Both the position numbers and the translations under genes were made by a program. A stretch of 64,000 bases of DNA from PNON01 sp964387025 (GTDB lineage Bacteria; Chloroflexota; Anaerolineae; Anaerolineales; Anaerolineaceae), in NCBI GenBank assembly GCA_964387025.1, contig CAYLUZ010000003.1:248001-312000 (forward strand). Direction: 5' to 3'. Numbering within the stretch: position 1 is the stretch's first letter; each line of letters starts with the position of its first letter. This document shows, in pieces, positions 18,424 through 27,506 of this stretch. The notes beneath the pieces are model-generated. The model was not told the origin of the DNA. It saw only the letters and a program-made list of their open reading frames with translations, and did not search any database.

Positions 18424-20058
18424 TTAACTGTTGTTTCTTGGAAGGGATATTATAAAGGTCGTCCCAGCGCCGGTAAGACTGTCAACCTGAATAAACCCAC
18501 CATGCTGCTTGACAATTCGATGACAAATAGATAGACCGAGACCTGTTCCCCGCCCTGGATCCTTTGTTGTAAAAAAGGGTTCGAAAATCTTGGTAACTTT
18601 ATCTGGAGGAATTCCCACCCCATTATCAGAAAACCTTACCTTAAACTCTTCATCCAAGAATGCTGTACTGATTTGAATAACACCTTTTCCCGATTCCATT
18701 GAATCCAATGCATTCAAGATAATATTTATCCAAACACTCTGCAGGTGGTCTTTACTGGCATGGATCATCGGCAGGTCTTCCTGCAAATTCGTTTTAATTT
18801 CCATTGAACGGCTTGCTAATTCATGCTTAACCAGTGACAATGCGTTGAGGACGGTTTCATTTAGGTCAATCGCAACAAAGTCATATTGTTCTTTCCTGGC
18901 AAATCCCATCAAATTTCGAACAACCTGAGAAGCGCGCAATCCCGCAATTTCAATGAGTTCCACTGATTCGCGTGCATCCAAAGAGTCTTCCGGCAGATCA
19001 CGGCGGAGCAATTGTGCATTTGCGATCACAGCCGACAATGGGTTATTAATTTCATGTGCGACACCTGCAGCTAGTTGGCCGACAGCAGCCAGTTTTTCGG
19101 ATTGTATCAGGTTAGCTTCCAGTCGTTTCTCCTGGGTTACGTCCTGTTCAAAGATGATCACCTGTGAAGGTTCATCCGACTCATCCAGAATTGCATAGGT
19201 CGATATCTCCCAATCGGTGATTTGATCATTTTTTATCCATTGCCGATCAGAGCGAATGGTACTTTTTTTAGATAGAAAGGTCTCATTTACACGGCAGCCC
19301 TGGCAAGGCTGACTATGATTGTAAAGTACTTCATAACAAATTAGTCCGACAAGATTATTTGGTTTTTGTTCAGCCCTGATCGATCGGCTTGTATTAATTG
19401 CTACAATCTTATATTTTCCATCAACTATATATATTGAAGTAGGTATGCTATCAAACATTGCACGCAGAGTATTGCGTGATTGCATTAATTCCCAACGCCA
19501 TGCTTCCAGATTCGCATTATCGATTTTTTGTTGACGTACCATGTCGAAGTTTTTCATACTGAGCGTATAACACTCTGCAATGGTGTTTAGTATCCCCATT
19601 CTTTCTGACGTTACTTCTTTTTTGGCATTGAACGCTTGAATCAATCCAACAAACTCAGCATTTTTCTTTAACGGGAGCAATAAAGCTGATCGATAGGGTT
19701 GATCATTCAATTCATATAGATGATCAAATTCATTACCTGGTTTTACTAGATCCAGATAAAATGAGGTTTTGTTTGAAAGTTTATCAAAGAGGAATTGATC
19801 CTGGACTTGAAAACTATCTTCCAGAAACCAATCGTTACCTCCCCGGTATATCTTACGTTGAATTAGTCTTTTATCTTCTGGATCAAGAAGCAATATTACG
19901 GTGGCTTCTGATTGGCAAAACTTATAGACCAATTCGCAAAACCCTATTTGAACATGTTTGCTGTCGAGGTCTTGGTTTAATAGGTTGATAAGTAATTGAA
20001 AGATTTCGATTTCTTCTTGCATATCCATATCTTTGATGTTTTCAATACCAATATTCAT
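18424..20058 (-). CDS. GAF-PAS sensor histidine kinase
   Basis: A 544-residue soluble kinase without transmembrane segments. A GAF-like domain (about 20-175) is followed by PAS (about 195-315) containing a CYEVLY...PCQGC cysteine cluster that could bind metal or sense redox state. HisKA follows with phosphoacceptor H335 in GVAHEINNPLSAVI, then a HATPase domain with VWINIILNALDSME (N box), FSDNGVGIPPDKV (G1) and GRGTGLGLSICHRI (G2). It is downstream of an OmpR-type regulator on the same strand, but a hairpin separates them (20134-20156). The pair is the nearest two-component system to the flagellar locus, and partnership is inferred. Confidence 0.92.
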   Translation of the reverse strand: MNIGIENIKDMDMQEEIEIFQLLINLLNQDLDSKHVQIGFCELVYKFCQSEATVILLLDPEDKRLIQRKIYRGGNDWFLEDSFQVQDQFLFDKLSNKTSFYLDLVKPGNEFDHLYELNDQPYRSALLLPLKKNAEFVGLIQAFNAKKEVTSERMGILNTIAECYTLSMKNFDMVRQQKIDNANLEAWRWELMQSRNTLRAMFDSIPTSIYIVDGKYKIVAINTSRSIRAEQKPNNLVGLICYEVLYNHSQPCQGCRVNETFLSKKSTIRSDRQWIKNDQITDWEISTYAILDESDEPSQVIIFEQDVTQEKRLEANLIQSEKLAAVGQLAAGVAHEINNPLSAVIANAQLLRRDLPEDSLDARESVELIEIAGLRASQVVRNLMGFARKEQYDFVAIDLNETVLNALSLVKHELASRSMEIKTNLQEDLPMIHASKDHLQSVWINIILNALDSMESGKGVIQISTAFLDEEFKVRFSDNGVGIPPDKVTKIFEPFFTTKDPGRGTGLGLSICHRIVKQHGGFIQVDSLTGAGTTFIISLPRNNS

Positions 20059-20133
20059 AATTTATCCATTATCGTAATTTTACCTCACCAAAGGTGTAAT
20101 AGTAGATCCAATAATTTTTTGAGGAATAAAATT

Positions 20134-20156
20134 CCCCGAAAATAAGTTCTTCGGGG
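20134..20156 (-). terminator. hairpin between regulator and kinase genes
   Basis: On the minus strand CCCCGAA, a 9-base loop and TTCGGGG are followed by AATTTTATT. The 7-bp GC-rich stem and partial T-run fit a moderate Rho-independent terminator or attenuator after the response regulator. Confidence 0.55.
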
Positions 20157-20203
20157 ATAAGGTCAATACGTGGATTAATTAAGGGTTATCTCGATTTGTT
20201 CGG

Positions 20204-21022
20204 TTAATTCTCATTTGTTCGAATAGTATATCCGTACCCTGGCACTGTTTCAATAAAAGTTGGTGCGTGAGGATCATCCTCAATGCGTTCCCGAAGGTTT
20301 TTTATATGAACACGAACCAGGTCCGGACTACCCGCATCAGTCGGATAATCCCATACTTCATCAAGCAACCGGGTGGGAGAAAAAATTTCACCGGGATGAC
20401 TCATCAGGTGATATAGAAGGTCAAATTGTACTGGTGTCATACGTAACTTATTGTTTTTAGGTGTTATAAGTTCATATGTCTGTGTATCCAGTGTATGACC
20501 CCGGATACTGATCGCATGGGATGGTGGAGCCTGTTTTTCCTCTACTTGTTTTCCTTTTAACATGCCTTTGGCTTTGGGGAAAATATCTCCAAATGAAAAA
20601 GATTTTGCGGGTTCTTCAGCTTTAAATTTTACCTGGTTTTTTGTACGCCGGAGTATGGCCCTAATTCTTAACAATAATTCATCAAGATTAAATGGTTTGC
20701 TCAGGTAATCATCTGCTCCAGCGGTTAAACCAGTTATTTTATCTTCGTCTTTGGATTTTGCCGTCAAGAAAAGAATTGGAGTATCTTTCAACAACGGATC
20801 TGCTCGAACCTCGCGACAGACCGCATAACCATCCATCCCAGGCATGATCACATCAAGAATGATTATCTCGGGTGGTCTTCTCCTTGCAGATTGAAGTCCT
20901 TCGACTCCGCTATTTGCTATAGTTACATGAAACTCATCTCCCCGCAGACATCGATCTATTGTCCGCGACACAATCTCATCATCTTCAATTACAAGGATGT
21001 TAGTTTGTTTCATGTGCCCCAT
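20204..21022 (-). CDS. OmpR/PhoB-family response regulator
   Basis: A 272-residue regulator. The receiver (about 7-125) is canonical: acidic pair in VIEDDE, phosphoacceptor D57 in ILDVIMPGMDG, and K109 in YLSKPFN. A long linker of about 45 residues (130-175, rich in Lys, Glu, Ala) leads to an OmpR winged helix (about 178-270) with TPVQFDLLYHLM and RVHIKNLRERIEDD. The first ATG (21022) has no ribosome site; a second ATG 9 bases later follows GGGG and may be the true start. It ends 145 bases before the GAF-PAS kinase and points away from flbD. Confidence 0.92.
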   Translation of the reverse strand: MGHMKQTNILVIEDDEIVSRTIDRCLRGDEFHVTIANSGVEGLQSARRRPPEIIILDVIMPGMDGYAVCREVRADPLLKDTPILFLTAKSKDEDKITGLTAGADDYLSKPFNLDELLLRIRAILRRTKNQVKFKAEEPAKSFSFGDIFPKAKGMLKGKQVEEKQAPPSHAISIRGHTLDTQTYELITPKNNKLRMTPVQFDLLYHLMSHPGEIFSPTRLLDEVWDYPTDAGSPDLVRVHIKNLRERIEDDPHAPTFIETVPGYGYTIRTNEN

Positions 21023-21303
21023 TTCTAATACAGTGACTAATGTATATGTAGATATTAAATTAAAAACGAAAAAAATACAAGTGTTTGTATTAGTGCAATT
21101 TTTGTTCCAGTGAATTTACTATTGTTAATTGACAAATTTCAGATTAGGAATAGGAAAATAAATTATGCGTAAAGAAACAAGACCAGTTTTTAGATTCATT
21201 TAACTCTGCTTTCACGAACTATTTATACCTTACATTATTACGAAGTGCTATTTTTATACCGGACTTCTAAATTTACTTTCCAGTATCTATGAAAGGTAGT
21301 GGC

Positions 21304-21525
21304 GTGATTCTCGTTACCCGATTGAATGGTTCGCAGTTTTATATAAATGCAGAGATGATTGAGGTGGTTGAATCAACCCCTGATACTGTTATTAGTTTAA
21401 CTTCAGAGACCAAAGTTGTTGTAAAAGAAAATTCAGAAGAAGTCATTCGCCGGATCATTGAATACAAACGATTAATACTAGAAACTCCAATCAACAAGCA
21501 ACAAAGTAGTCGTCGAGGAGCATAA
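21304..21525 (+). CDS. flbD: FlbD-type flagellar protein
   Basis: A 73-residue protein matching the short FlbD family of Firmicutes flagellar operons: ILVTRLNGSQFYINAEMIE followed by VESTPDTVISLTSETKVVVKENSEEVI. This family is distinct from the Caulobacter regulator of the same name; its role is poorly known. The GTG at 21304, six bases after AAAGGT, gives the family-typical start M-I-L-V-T-R-L-N-G. An in-frame ATG at 21289 would add five residues and places the ribosome site inside the gene. It is the first gene of the plus-strand flagellar half and ends 2 bases before motA. Confidence 0.88.
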   Translation: MILVTRLNGSQFYINAEMIEVVESTPDTVISLTSETKVVVKENSEEVIRRIIEYKRLILETPINKQQSSRRGA

Positions 21526-21527
21526 GC

Positions 21528-22328
21528 ATGGATCTAGGTACTATTTTAGGAATTGCCTTAAGTCTAGCAATTGTTGTTATGGTTATGATCCTGGATGGCG
21601 GTAATCCACTAGAACTTGTTTCTTTACCAGCACCAATTCTCTTGACCCTTGTCGGATCCATGATGGCAACCATGGCTACGACATCATTAAGTAGTATGTT
21701 AAAGCTGCCAAAATATTTCATCATTGCCATTAAAGAACCCCATTACAAGACAGAAGAAGCCATTGAAACACTTGCAAAAATGGCTGATAAAGCCCGTCGT
21801 GAGGGATTACTAGCGCTAGAAGAAGAAAGCAAAAAGATTAAAGATCCATTTTTGCAAAAAGGGATCATGCTGGTTGTGGACGGTGTCGACCCAGCCCAGG
21901 TGCGTGCGATCTTACACACACAGATAGAACACATGCAAAAAAGGCATGAAGTAGGAATTCATATATTTAATACTGCTGGTGGTTTTGCTCCTACTTTTGG
22001 AATTATCGGTACAGTTATGGGCTTGATCTCTGTGTTGAAGGAATTGGATAATCCCGCAAAATTAGCCGGATCCATTGCTTCTGCATTTCTGGCAACTCTA
22101 TGGGGATTATTATCCTCAAATATGATTTTCCTTCCTCTTGGAGGAAAACTACAACACAAGGATACAGAAGAAGTAGCATTCAAAACCATGCTTCTGGAGG
22201 GAATATTGTCACTTCAAGCCGGGGAGAATCCACGAATTGTCCGTGAAAAATTACAAGCATTCCTACCACCTTCTGCGGTTGCTAAAGCTGCCGCAGGTAC
22301 AGCAAAGAAAGAAAAGGCAAAAGCATGA
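21528..22328 (+). CDS. motA: flagellar motor stator protein MotA
   Basis: A 266-residue stator subunit of MotA/PomA type. It has hydrophobic helices at about 5-25 and 32-52, a large cytoplasmic loop with charged residues that contact FliG, and two further helices with GFAPTFGIIGTVMGLISVL and GSIASAFLATLWGLLSSNMIFLP. The C-terminal tail is Ala/Lys-rich. Ion coupling (H+ or Na+) cannot be decided from this sequence by eye. GAGGAG precedes the start, and the stop overlaps the motB start by 4 bases. Confidence 0.95.
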   Translation: MDLGTILGIALSLAIVVMVMILDGGNPLELVSLPAPILLTLVGSMMATMATTSLSSMLKLPKYFIIAIKEPHYKTEEAIETLAKMADKARREGLLALEEESKKIKDPFLQKGIMLVVDGVDPAQVRAILHTQIEHMQKRHEVGIHIFNTAGGFAPTFGIIGTVMGLISVLKELDNPAKLAGSIASAFLATLWGLLSSNMIFLPLGGKLQHKDTEEVAFKTMLLEGILSLQAGENPRIVREKLQAFLPPSAVAKAAAGTAKKEKAKA

Positions 22329-23077
22329 GTCACGGAGGCGGTGGAGACCGCTGGTTGGTCAGTTACTCTGACTTCATTACCCTGTTGATGGTATTGTTTG
22401 TTGTTCTTTACTCCATGGGACAGGTGGATGTAGAAAAGTATAAAATGCTGGCCGAGAATTTACGCTCTGCTTTTGCGGGTGGCGGACCAGTAAAAGTTGT
22501 TGCCGCACAAATCAGTACAGCTGGAGGAAATTCCAAGGATGGAGCGCCAAATCCGATTGTAGTTCCTGGTATCCCAGAAAAACCACCTGTTTCAGAAGAA
22601 GTTGCCGGTGATCTATCCCAAATGCTTTCTGCGGCTAACTTAGGTTCAGAAGTAAGCGTGCAAACAAGTGTCGATGGAGTGCTGATTTCACTTAGCGAAA
22701 AATTATTATTTCCATCAGGATCTTCGTCTCTTCAGGAATCTGCTTACCCTGTTCTGGATACGATAATTGGTATGTTAAAAACAACAGAACATCAGATCAA
22801 GATCGTTGGTCATACGGATGATACACAACCATTAAATTCTGAATATTCCAATAATTGGGAATTATCCATAGCTCGGGCAATGATGATAAGTGATTATATG
22901 ATTAAATCTGGTATCTCGCCTAAAAGAATGATAATTTCAGGAAGGGGAGAGTTTGATCCTATTTTTCCAAATGACACACCAGAACATCGTGCTTTAAACA
23001 GCCGTGCAGATATTGTTATTGTATATCAGATTGATTCAAACCTAATTACCTCAGGTAGTAAATTAAGCACCCCTTGA
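22325..23077 (+). CDS. motB: flagellar motor stator protein MotB
   Basis: A 250-residue stator partner. An N-terminal basic segment leads into one transmembrane helix with WLVSYSDFITLLMVLFVV, whose Asp is the ion-carrying residue. A flexible periplasm-like linker (about 50-100) is followed by an OmpA-like peptidoglycan-binding domain with IKIVGHTDDTQPL and NWELSIARAMMISDYMI. With MotA it forms the torque-generating channel anchored to the cell wall. The ATGA overlap with motA indicates translational coupling. Confidence 0.95.
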   Translation: MSHGGGGDRWLVSYSDFITLLMVLFVVLYSMGQVDVEKYKMLAENLRSAFAGGGPVKVVAAQISTAGGNSKDGAPNPIVVPGIPEKPPVSEEVAGDLSQMLSAANLGSEVSVQTSVDGVLISLSEKLLFPSGSSSLQESAYPVLDTIIGMLKTTEHQIKIVGHTDDTQPLNSEYSNNWELSIARAMMISDYMIKSGISPKRMIISGRGEFDPIFPNDTPEHRALNSRADIVIVYQIDSNLITSGSKLSTP

Positions 23078-23093
23078 TAAGAGGGAGGAAAAA

Positions 23094-23702
23094 ATGAAAA
23101 AAGTATTAAAGATTTTTGGGATCATCGGACAGGTATTTTTGATCACCTTGGTAGTTGTTAGCAGTCTTCTTAGTCTGGCGTTGGCGTATATTGTTTTCGC
23201 ACCGGATGATTTGCCTAAACCATTTTACTTAAACTATATTTACCCCACACCAGAACCCACATCTGATCCGCTAAACCTGCCATTGGAAGAGATTGCAACT
23301 GAAATTCCGGAGAAAGAAACATTGCCTGGCGAAGGGATCATGATCGACACTGGAACAAAGATAATCAACCTGGCTGAGCCAGGCGGAAGGAGATACATCC
23401 GTATTGGTGTCGTTTTGGAATTTGTCCCACCAGAGGAAGACCCTGAGGCAAAACCAGCCGCAGCAGAGGGTGAAGGTGAAGCAATAGATCCCGTAGTCGA
23501 AGAATTCACAAATGAAGTGAACGCAAGATTGCCGATGATCAATGACACTGTGATCACATTATTATCCTCTAAATCTTTTGAGCAATTATATACAACTGAA
23601 GGGAAAGAAGCATTAAGGATTGAAATTAAGGAAAAAATCCAATCACTGATGCCGCATGATGAACTTCTTGGCGTATATTTTACTGAATTTGTAGTGGAGT
23701 AA
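23094..23702 (+). CDS. fliL: FliL-like basal body-associated protein
   Basis: A 202-residue protein with one transmembrane helix near the N-terminus (about 8-33), a Pro/Thr-rich linker (about 40-65), and a FliL-type domain ending with LLSSKSFEQLYTTEGKEALRIEIKEKI and a final strand VYFTEFVV. FliL surrounds the stator and supports torque. The protein is longer than the usual 140-180 residues because of the linker and an acidic, Ala-rich loop around 115-130. Position between motB and fliM supports the call. Confidence 0.9.
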   Translation: MKKVLKIFGIIGQVFLITLVVVSSLLSLALAYIVFAPDDLPKPFYLNYIYPTPEPTSDPLNLPLEEIATEIPEKETLPGEGIMIDTGTKIINLAEPGGRRYIRIGVVLEFVPPEEDPEAKPAAAEGEGEAIDPVVEEFTNEVNARLPMINDTVITLLSSKSFEQLYTTEGKEALRIEIKEKIQSLMPHDELLGVYFTEFVVE

Positions 23703-23710
23703 AGAATTTT

Positions 23711-24775
23711 ATGCTGACACAAGCAGAAATTGATGCTTTATTAAGTGGTGCAATTGCCATCGAAGGAAAAGATGGTGGTGCTGATGTTAATTTGGCAGAC
23801 ATCATGGGCGGTGGAGCGCCAACTTCAGTTAAAGAACAACCTGACCCAGGTAGTAAAAAAATTACCGCATATAATTTTTGGTCACCTGACCGGTTTTCAA
23901 AAGAACAAATGCGTGCAGTTGAATTGGTCCATGAAGATCTTGCTGAAAAGCTGACAACCTCCATACCCACCTTTTTACGAACAAATTTGAAACCCCGGTT
24001 AGTACATACAGAACAGGGTAGATTCCACGATTTTTTAAAAGACTTACCCCCAAATGCATTGTTTCATATGATCACTCTGGCACCATTACCCGGGTACATG
24101 GTGGTTACTATCAGTCCCAACGTAAGCTACCTGATTCTCGAACAAAGACTTGGCGGGAAAATTGAAGGTGAGGCAAAAGAACGTCCATTGACAGATATAG
24201 ACCAATCTTTGCTGCGTGGATTGGTCGAACACATGTTAAACGATCTTAAAAGTGCCTGGAGTAAACTGGTACCGCTCGAACCATCACTGGAAGACAGCAC
24301 TATAAACCAGCATTGGGTTCAGATGGTGATGGGAAATGAAAAAGTGATGCTCCTCACTTTTGAGTTAACCATCCAGGGCACCACAGGTACGATGAATGTA
24401 TACCTTCCATTTAGTACATTGAAACCGATCTCGGGTGTTCTTAATCCGCATGTTTGGATCTCTGGCAGAAAAGAAAAAGTGGTTGATAACACTTCCCGTG
24501 ATATAGCCATGAAAAGTCTCTATAATGTACAGCTTCCCGTTCAAGTTCTGATGGGATCTGTAAGACTACAACTTGGGGAGATTATGAATCTGCAGTTGGG
24601 AGACATTATTCAACTAGATACAAAAGTAGATCAGCCTATCGTAATGCAAATAGCCAATCAGAAATTATTTAAAGTTTTCATCGGCAAAATCGGTACTCAG
24701 GTGGCGGTTCAAGTAGCCTCCTCGATGCAGGATGAAAACACAGGTAATAGATTAATGAATGAGGTAACCGTATGA
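23711..24775 (+). CDS. fliM: flagellar motor switch protein FliM
   Basis: A 354-residue C-ring protein. The start MLTQAEIDALLSG is the conserved CheY-P-binding segment. The CheC-like middle domain follows (about 60-245), and the C-terminal SpoA domain (about 260-335) contains MSLYNVQLPVQVLMGSV-like sequence with LGEIMNLQLGDIIQLD. FliM transmits direction changes to FliG. Presence of the N-terminal CheY-binding segment implies a chemotaxis system exists elsewhere, since no che genes are here. It overlaps fliN by 4 bases. Confidence 0.96.
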   Translation: MLTQAEIDALLSGAIAIEGKDGGADVNLADIMGGGAPTSVKEQPDPGSKKITAYNFWSPDRFSKEQMRAVELVHEDLAEKLTTSIPTFLRTNLKPRLVHTEQGRFHDFLKDLPPNALFHMITLAPLPGYMVVTISPNVSYLILEQRLGGKIEGEAKERPLTDIDQSLLRGLVEHMLNDLKSAWSKLVPLEPSLEDSTINQHWVQMVMGNEKVMLLTFELTIQGTTGTMNVYLPFSTLKPISGVLNPHVWISGRKEKVVDNTSRDIAMKSLYNVQLPVQVLMGSVRLQLGEIMNLQLGDIIQLDTKVDQPIVMQIANQKLFKVFIGKIGTQVAVQVASSMQDENTGNRLMNEVTV

Positions 24776-25101
24776 CTGAATTAAATCCGCAGGAAATCAG
24801 CACCACTACCACAGGAGCAATGCAAACCAATGACCAGAAGCCACAAACATCTTTAGAGATGTTGATGGATGTTCCATTGAATATCTCTGTTGAACTAGGT
24901 CGAAGTCACATGACTTTACGCCATACATTGGAATTGGTACAGGGATCGGTGATCGAATTGGACCGGTTGGCAGGAGATGCAGTGGATATATTGGTAAATG
25001 AACGTTTATTAGCGCGAGGGGAAGTTGTTGTTGTGGATGATAAATTTGCAGTCCGCATCACCGAATTAATTGATCCAAAATTGAAGCAGAATGCAGGTTA
25101 G
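24772..25101 (+). CDS. fliN: flagellar motor switch protein FliN
   Basis: A 109-residue protein comprising a short polar N-terminus and one SpoA domain: LEMLMDVPLNISVELGRSHMTLRHTLEL then GSVIELDRLAGDAVDILVNERLLARGEVVVVDDKFAVRITE (typical FliN ending, quoted here in parts). It forms the lower C-ring. It is the short form without the CheC-like N-terminal domain found in Bacillus FliY. GTATGA overlap with fliM suggests coupling. Confidence 0.95.
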   Translation: MTELNPQEISTTTTGAMQTNDQKPQTSLEMLMDVPLNISVELGRSHMTLRHTLELVQGSVIELDRLAGDAVDILVNERLLARGEVVVVDDKFAVRITELIDPKLKQNAG

Positions 25102-25116
25102 GAAGAATTGAACAAA

Positions 25117-25617
25117 ATGGATTGGTATCAGAACTTCCTCAAATGGTTCACTTCCAGGCCTCGTTGGATGCAAGTTGTTTTCATTCTCTTGCTGTCAGTT
25201 CTTGTTGTCATTGGTTTTTGGTTGACAGACTATCAAACAGGAGATTCAACCGCATCCATGGTAGATTCGACTGCCTGGATCCTCAGCGCAATTCTTAAAT
25301 TTGGAATAGTTCTCCTATTGATCTACGGTGCAGCAATTATTTTACGCCGCTGGCAAGTGGGTGGCATAAAAAAGAATAATCGCCGGATGAAAATTCTAGA
25401 AATATCAGCATTGACGCCTAGACGGGCTATATATTTAGTTCAGGTGGATGGACAAACATTCATGCTTGGAGCTACTGACCAAAGTGTAAACCTGATCGCA
25501 GAAATTGACCAAATGGAAGCAGCTGTTATTGAACCATCTAGTATTTTTGCCGATGTCCTAAACCAAGCTGGAGACCGCCTTGATGTTCTTCCTGGAAAAT
25601 CAAATGAATCGAAATAG
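25117..25617 (+). CDS. fliO: flagellar biosynthetic protein FliO
   Basis: A protein of about 166 residues with two hydrophobic segments (about 15-35 and 55-78) and a C-terminal FliO-type domain: MKILEISALTPRRAIYLVQVDG and TFMLGATDQSVNLIAEI. FliO helps assemble the FliP/FliR export core. It is longer at the N-terminus than classic FliO. The ATG at 25117 is 11 bases after AGGAAG; an in-frame TTG at 25108 is too close to that site. The 3' end overlaps fliP by 14 bases. Confidence 0.88.
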   Translation: MDWYQNFLKWFTSRPRWMQVVFILLLSVLVVIGFWLTDYQTGDSTASMVDSTAWILSAILKFGIVLLLIYGAAIILRRWQVGGIKKNNRRMKILEISALTPRRAIYLVQVDGQTFMLGATDQSVNLIAEIDQMEAAVIEPSSIFADVLNQAGDRLDVLPGKSNESK

Positions 25618-26371
25618 AAATCGCATCATAATCATCATATTTGCTGCCTTTGCAACGTTGCTCTTAAGTTCCTGTGCAGCCAACCCTGAACTCGCTGCAC
25701 CAGGCGTGACTTTATCGGTAACTCCGGATGGCCAACCACAGCAGGTAACAACAGGCGTCCAACTGCTTGTTCTATTAACAGTCCTCTCCGTGGCACCTAC
25801 GATCCTCATCCTGGCAACTTCATTCACCCGAATTGTAATTGTTCTTTCGATGTTGCGAAATGCGATCGGGACTCCTTCCATTCCACCAAACCAGGTTGTT
25901 ATTGGTTTATCGCTATTATTGACGTTTTTCATCATGTCACCGGTTTATGGGAAGATCAATGAAGAAGCAATTCAACCCTATGTAAAAAACGAGATCACCC
26001 AGGAAGAGGCGTTTACCCGTGCGGTTGACCCGATTCGGGAATTCATGTTCAAACAGACTAGGGAAAAAGATATTGCTCTTTTTATGGATATGAGCGGTAA
26101 AGAGAGGCCAAATACTGTAGCAGATATTGATACTGTGGATCTTTTTCCTGCATTCGTGATCAGTGAGCTGAGAACAGCTTTCACCATGGGCTTTATTATC
26201 TATATACCTTTCCTGATCATTGACCTGGTTATTTCAAGTGTATTGTTATCCATGGGTATGATGATGCTACCTCCTTCCCTGATATCTTTACCTTTTAAAG
26301 TCCTTCTTTTTGTTTTGGTAGATGGCTGGTATTTGATTGCAAAATCCCTGATGTTAAGTTTTATGAATTAG
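25604..26371 (+). CDS. fliP: flagellar export apparatus protein FliP
   Basis: A 255-residue type III export core protein. LTSFTRIVIVLSMLRNAIGT-like sequence (ATSFTRIVIVLSMLRNAIG) and PNQVVIGLSLLLTFFIM are FliP signatures, and PFLIIDLVISSVLLSMGMMM is the conserved C-terminal region. FliP proteins often have a cleaved signal peptide. Here the leader ends LLLSSC at residues 19-24, which matches a lipobox with a cysteine at 24. ATG 25604 follows GGAAAA. It overlaps fliO. Confidence 0.95.
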   Translation: MNRNRNRIIIIIFAAFATLLLSSCAANPELAAPGVTLSVTPDGQPQQVTTGVQLLVLLTVLSVAPTILILATSFTRIVIVLSMLRNAIGTPSIPPNQVVIGLSLLLTFFIMSPVYGKINEEAIQPYVKNEITQEEAFTRAVDPIREFMFKQTREKDIALFMDMSGKERPNTVADIDTVDLFPAFVISELRTAFTMGFIIYIPFLIIDLVISSVLLSMGMMMLPPSLISLPFKVLLFVLVDGWYLIAKSLMLSFMN

Positions 26372-26378
26372 AGGAATC

Positions 26379-26648
26379 ATGACGGAATCTTATGTTCTTT
26401 CTCTCGCTCAAAATGCTGTCACAGTCATGCTCATTCTTGCCGGACCTGTTTTACTGGTAAGTTTAATTATAGGAAGTCTGATATCCCTGGTTCAAGCAGC
26501 CACCCAGATAAACGAAGTGACCATGACCTTTGTGCCCAAACTTATTGGGATTGGTCTGGTAATGGCGCTACTTGGTTCCTGGATGTTGCAGCGCCTATTG
26601 GTTTTTACTTCAAACATTTTTACCAGCTTACCCAACTTTGTGAAGTAA
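26379..26648 (+). CDS. fliQ: flagellar export apparatus protein FliQ
   Basis: An 89-residue protein with two transmembrane helices and the FliQ pattern: GPVLLVSLIIGSLISLVQAATQINEVTMTFVPKLI (quoted region spans about 22-56), ending with a second helix VMALLGSWMLQRL. It completes the FliPQR export gate. It lies 7 bases after fliP, and the HDOD gene follows 11 bases later, interrupting the usual fliQ-fliR adjacency. Confidence 0.95.
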   Translation: MTESYVLSLAQNAVTVMLILAGPVLLVSLIIGSLISLVQAATQINEVTMTFVPKLIGIGLVMALLGSWMLQRLLVFTSNIFTSLPNFVK

Positions 26649-26659
26649 GGATAAAACTT

Positions 26660-27502
26660 ATGATATCAGGAAAATTGGATCAAATCCTTGCACAAGTGGA
26701 AAAAATGCGCCCTATGCCAATGAGCGTTACGCGGATTTTAAATGCTCTGGAAGACCCTAATAATACTGCAAGTGTTATAAGTGATTTAATCGGCTTGGAT
26801 CAAGCTCTGGCAGCTTCGGTGTTGCAGATGGCTAATTCAGCCGGGATGGGCTATAACGCAGTGTGTTCGTCTTTGACAGACGCTGTCATGAGGTTAGGGA
26901 TTAAGAGGGTGAAAATCCTGGTTTTGGGCGCAGCTTCATCTGGACCTCTGACTCGCAGGTTGAATGGTTACCGCCTTGGAGCAGGAGAGTTGTGGAATCA
27001 TTCTGTTTCCACAGCCATGATAGCACAATGGGTATCCAGATATTTACATTATCCAGATCCCGAAGAAGCGTATGTCGCTGGTTTATTACATGACATGGGA
27101 AAACTGATCCTCGATCAATATATGATGGTTGATTATTCCAGGTTACTGGATATGATGCAGCAATATAACCTTGCGATGTGGCAGGTTGAAGAAAAATTGC
27201 TTGGTATTGATCACCCTACTATTGGTTCACTGATGGCGAAAAAATGGAATTTTCCAGTGATCCTGGTGGATGCAATTCGTTATCATCACGCTCCTTCATT
27301 AGCCAGAACCATGCATAAGCTGGGGGCAATAATAAACGTGGCGAATGTTTTCAGTAAAGACAGTAAGTACATTTCATCAGACCCTAATGGGGGAAGGGTT
27401 CACCCGGAATCTTTACAGATATTGAACATGGATGATGTGATGTTTGATCGAATGCGGATTCAATTACAGGATTTTAGGGCGAATCAAGGGAGTCGGGGTT
27501 AA
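26660..27502 (+). CDS. HDOD-domain protein
   Basis: A 280-residue protein consisting mainly of an HDOD domain (about 15-215): MPMSVTRILNALEDPNNTASVISDLIGLD near the start, then VLQMANSAGMG, and YVAGLLHDMGKLILDQY. HDOD proteins lack a full set of HD catalytic residues and usually act as signalling scaffolds in motility and biofilm control. Here LLHDMGK is well preserved, so weak hydrolase function cannot be excluded. Placement inside the export-gate genes, followed 4 bases later by a single-domain receiver, suggests a signalling pair linked to flagellar assembly or rotation. Confidence 0.85.
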   Translation: MISGKLDQILAQVEKMRPMPMSVTRILNALEDPNNTASVISDLIGLDQALAASVLQMANSAGMGYNAVCSSLTDAVMRLGIKRVKILVLGAASSGPLTRRLNGYRLGAGELWNHSVSTAMIAQWVSRYLHYPDPEEAYVAGLLHDMGKLILDQYMMVDYSRLLDMMQQYNLAMWQVEEKLLGIDHPTIGSLMAKKWNFPVILVDAIRYHHAPSLARTMHKLGAIINVANVFSKDSKYISSDPNGGRVHPESLQILNMDDVMFDRMRIQLQDFRANQGSRG

Positions 27503-27506
27503 ATTA

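Noticed and set aside
21129..21150. Sigma-70 promoter before flbD starting TTGACA
   Set aside because: The -35 is perfect but no acceptable -10 follows at 16-18 bases, and it lies over 150 bases from the gene.
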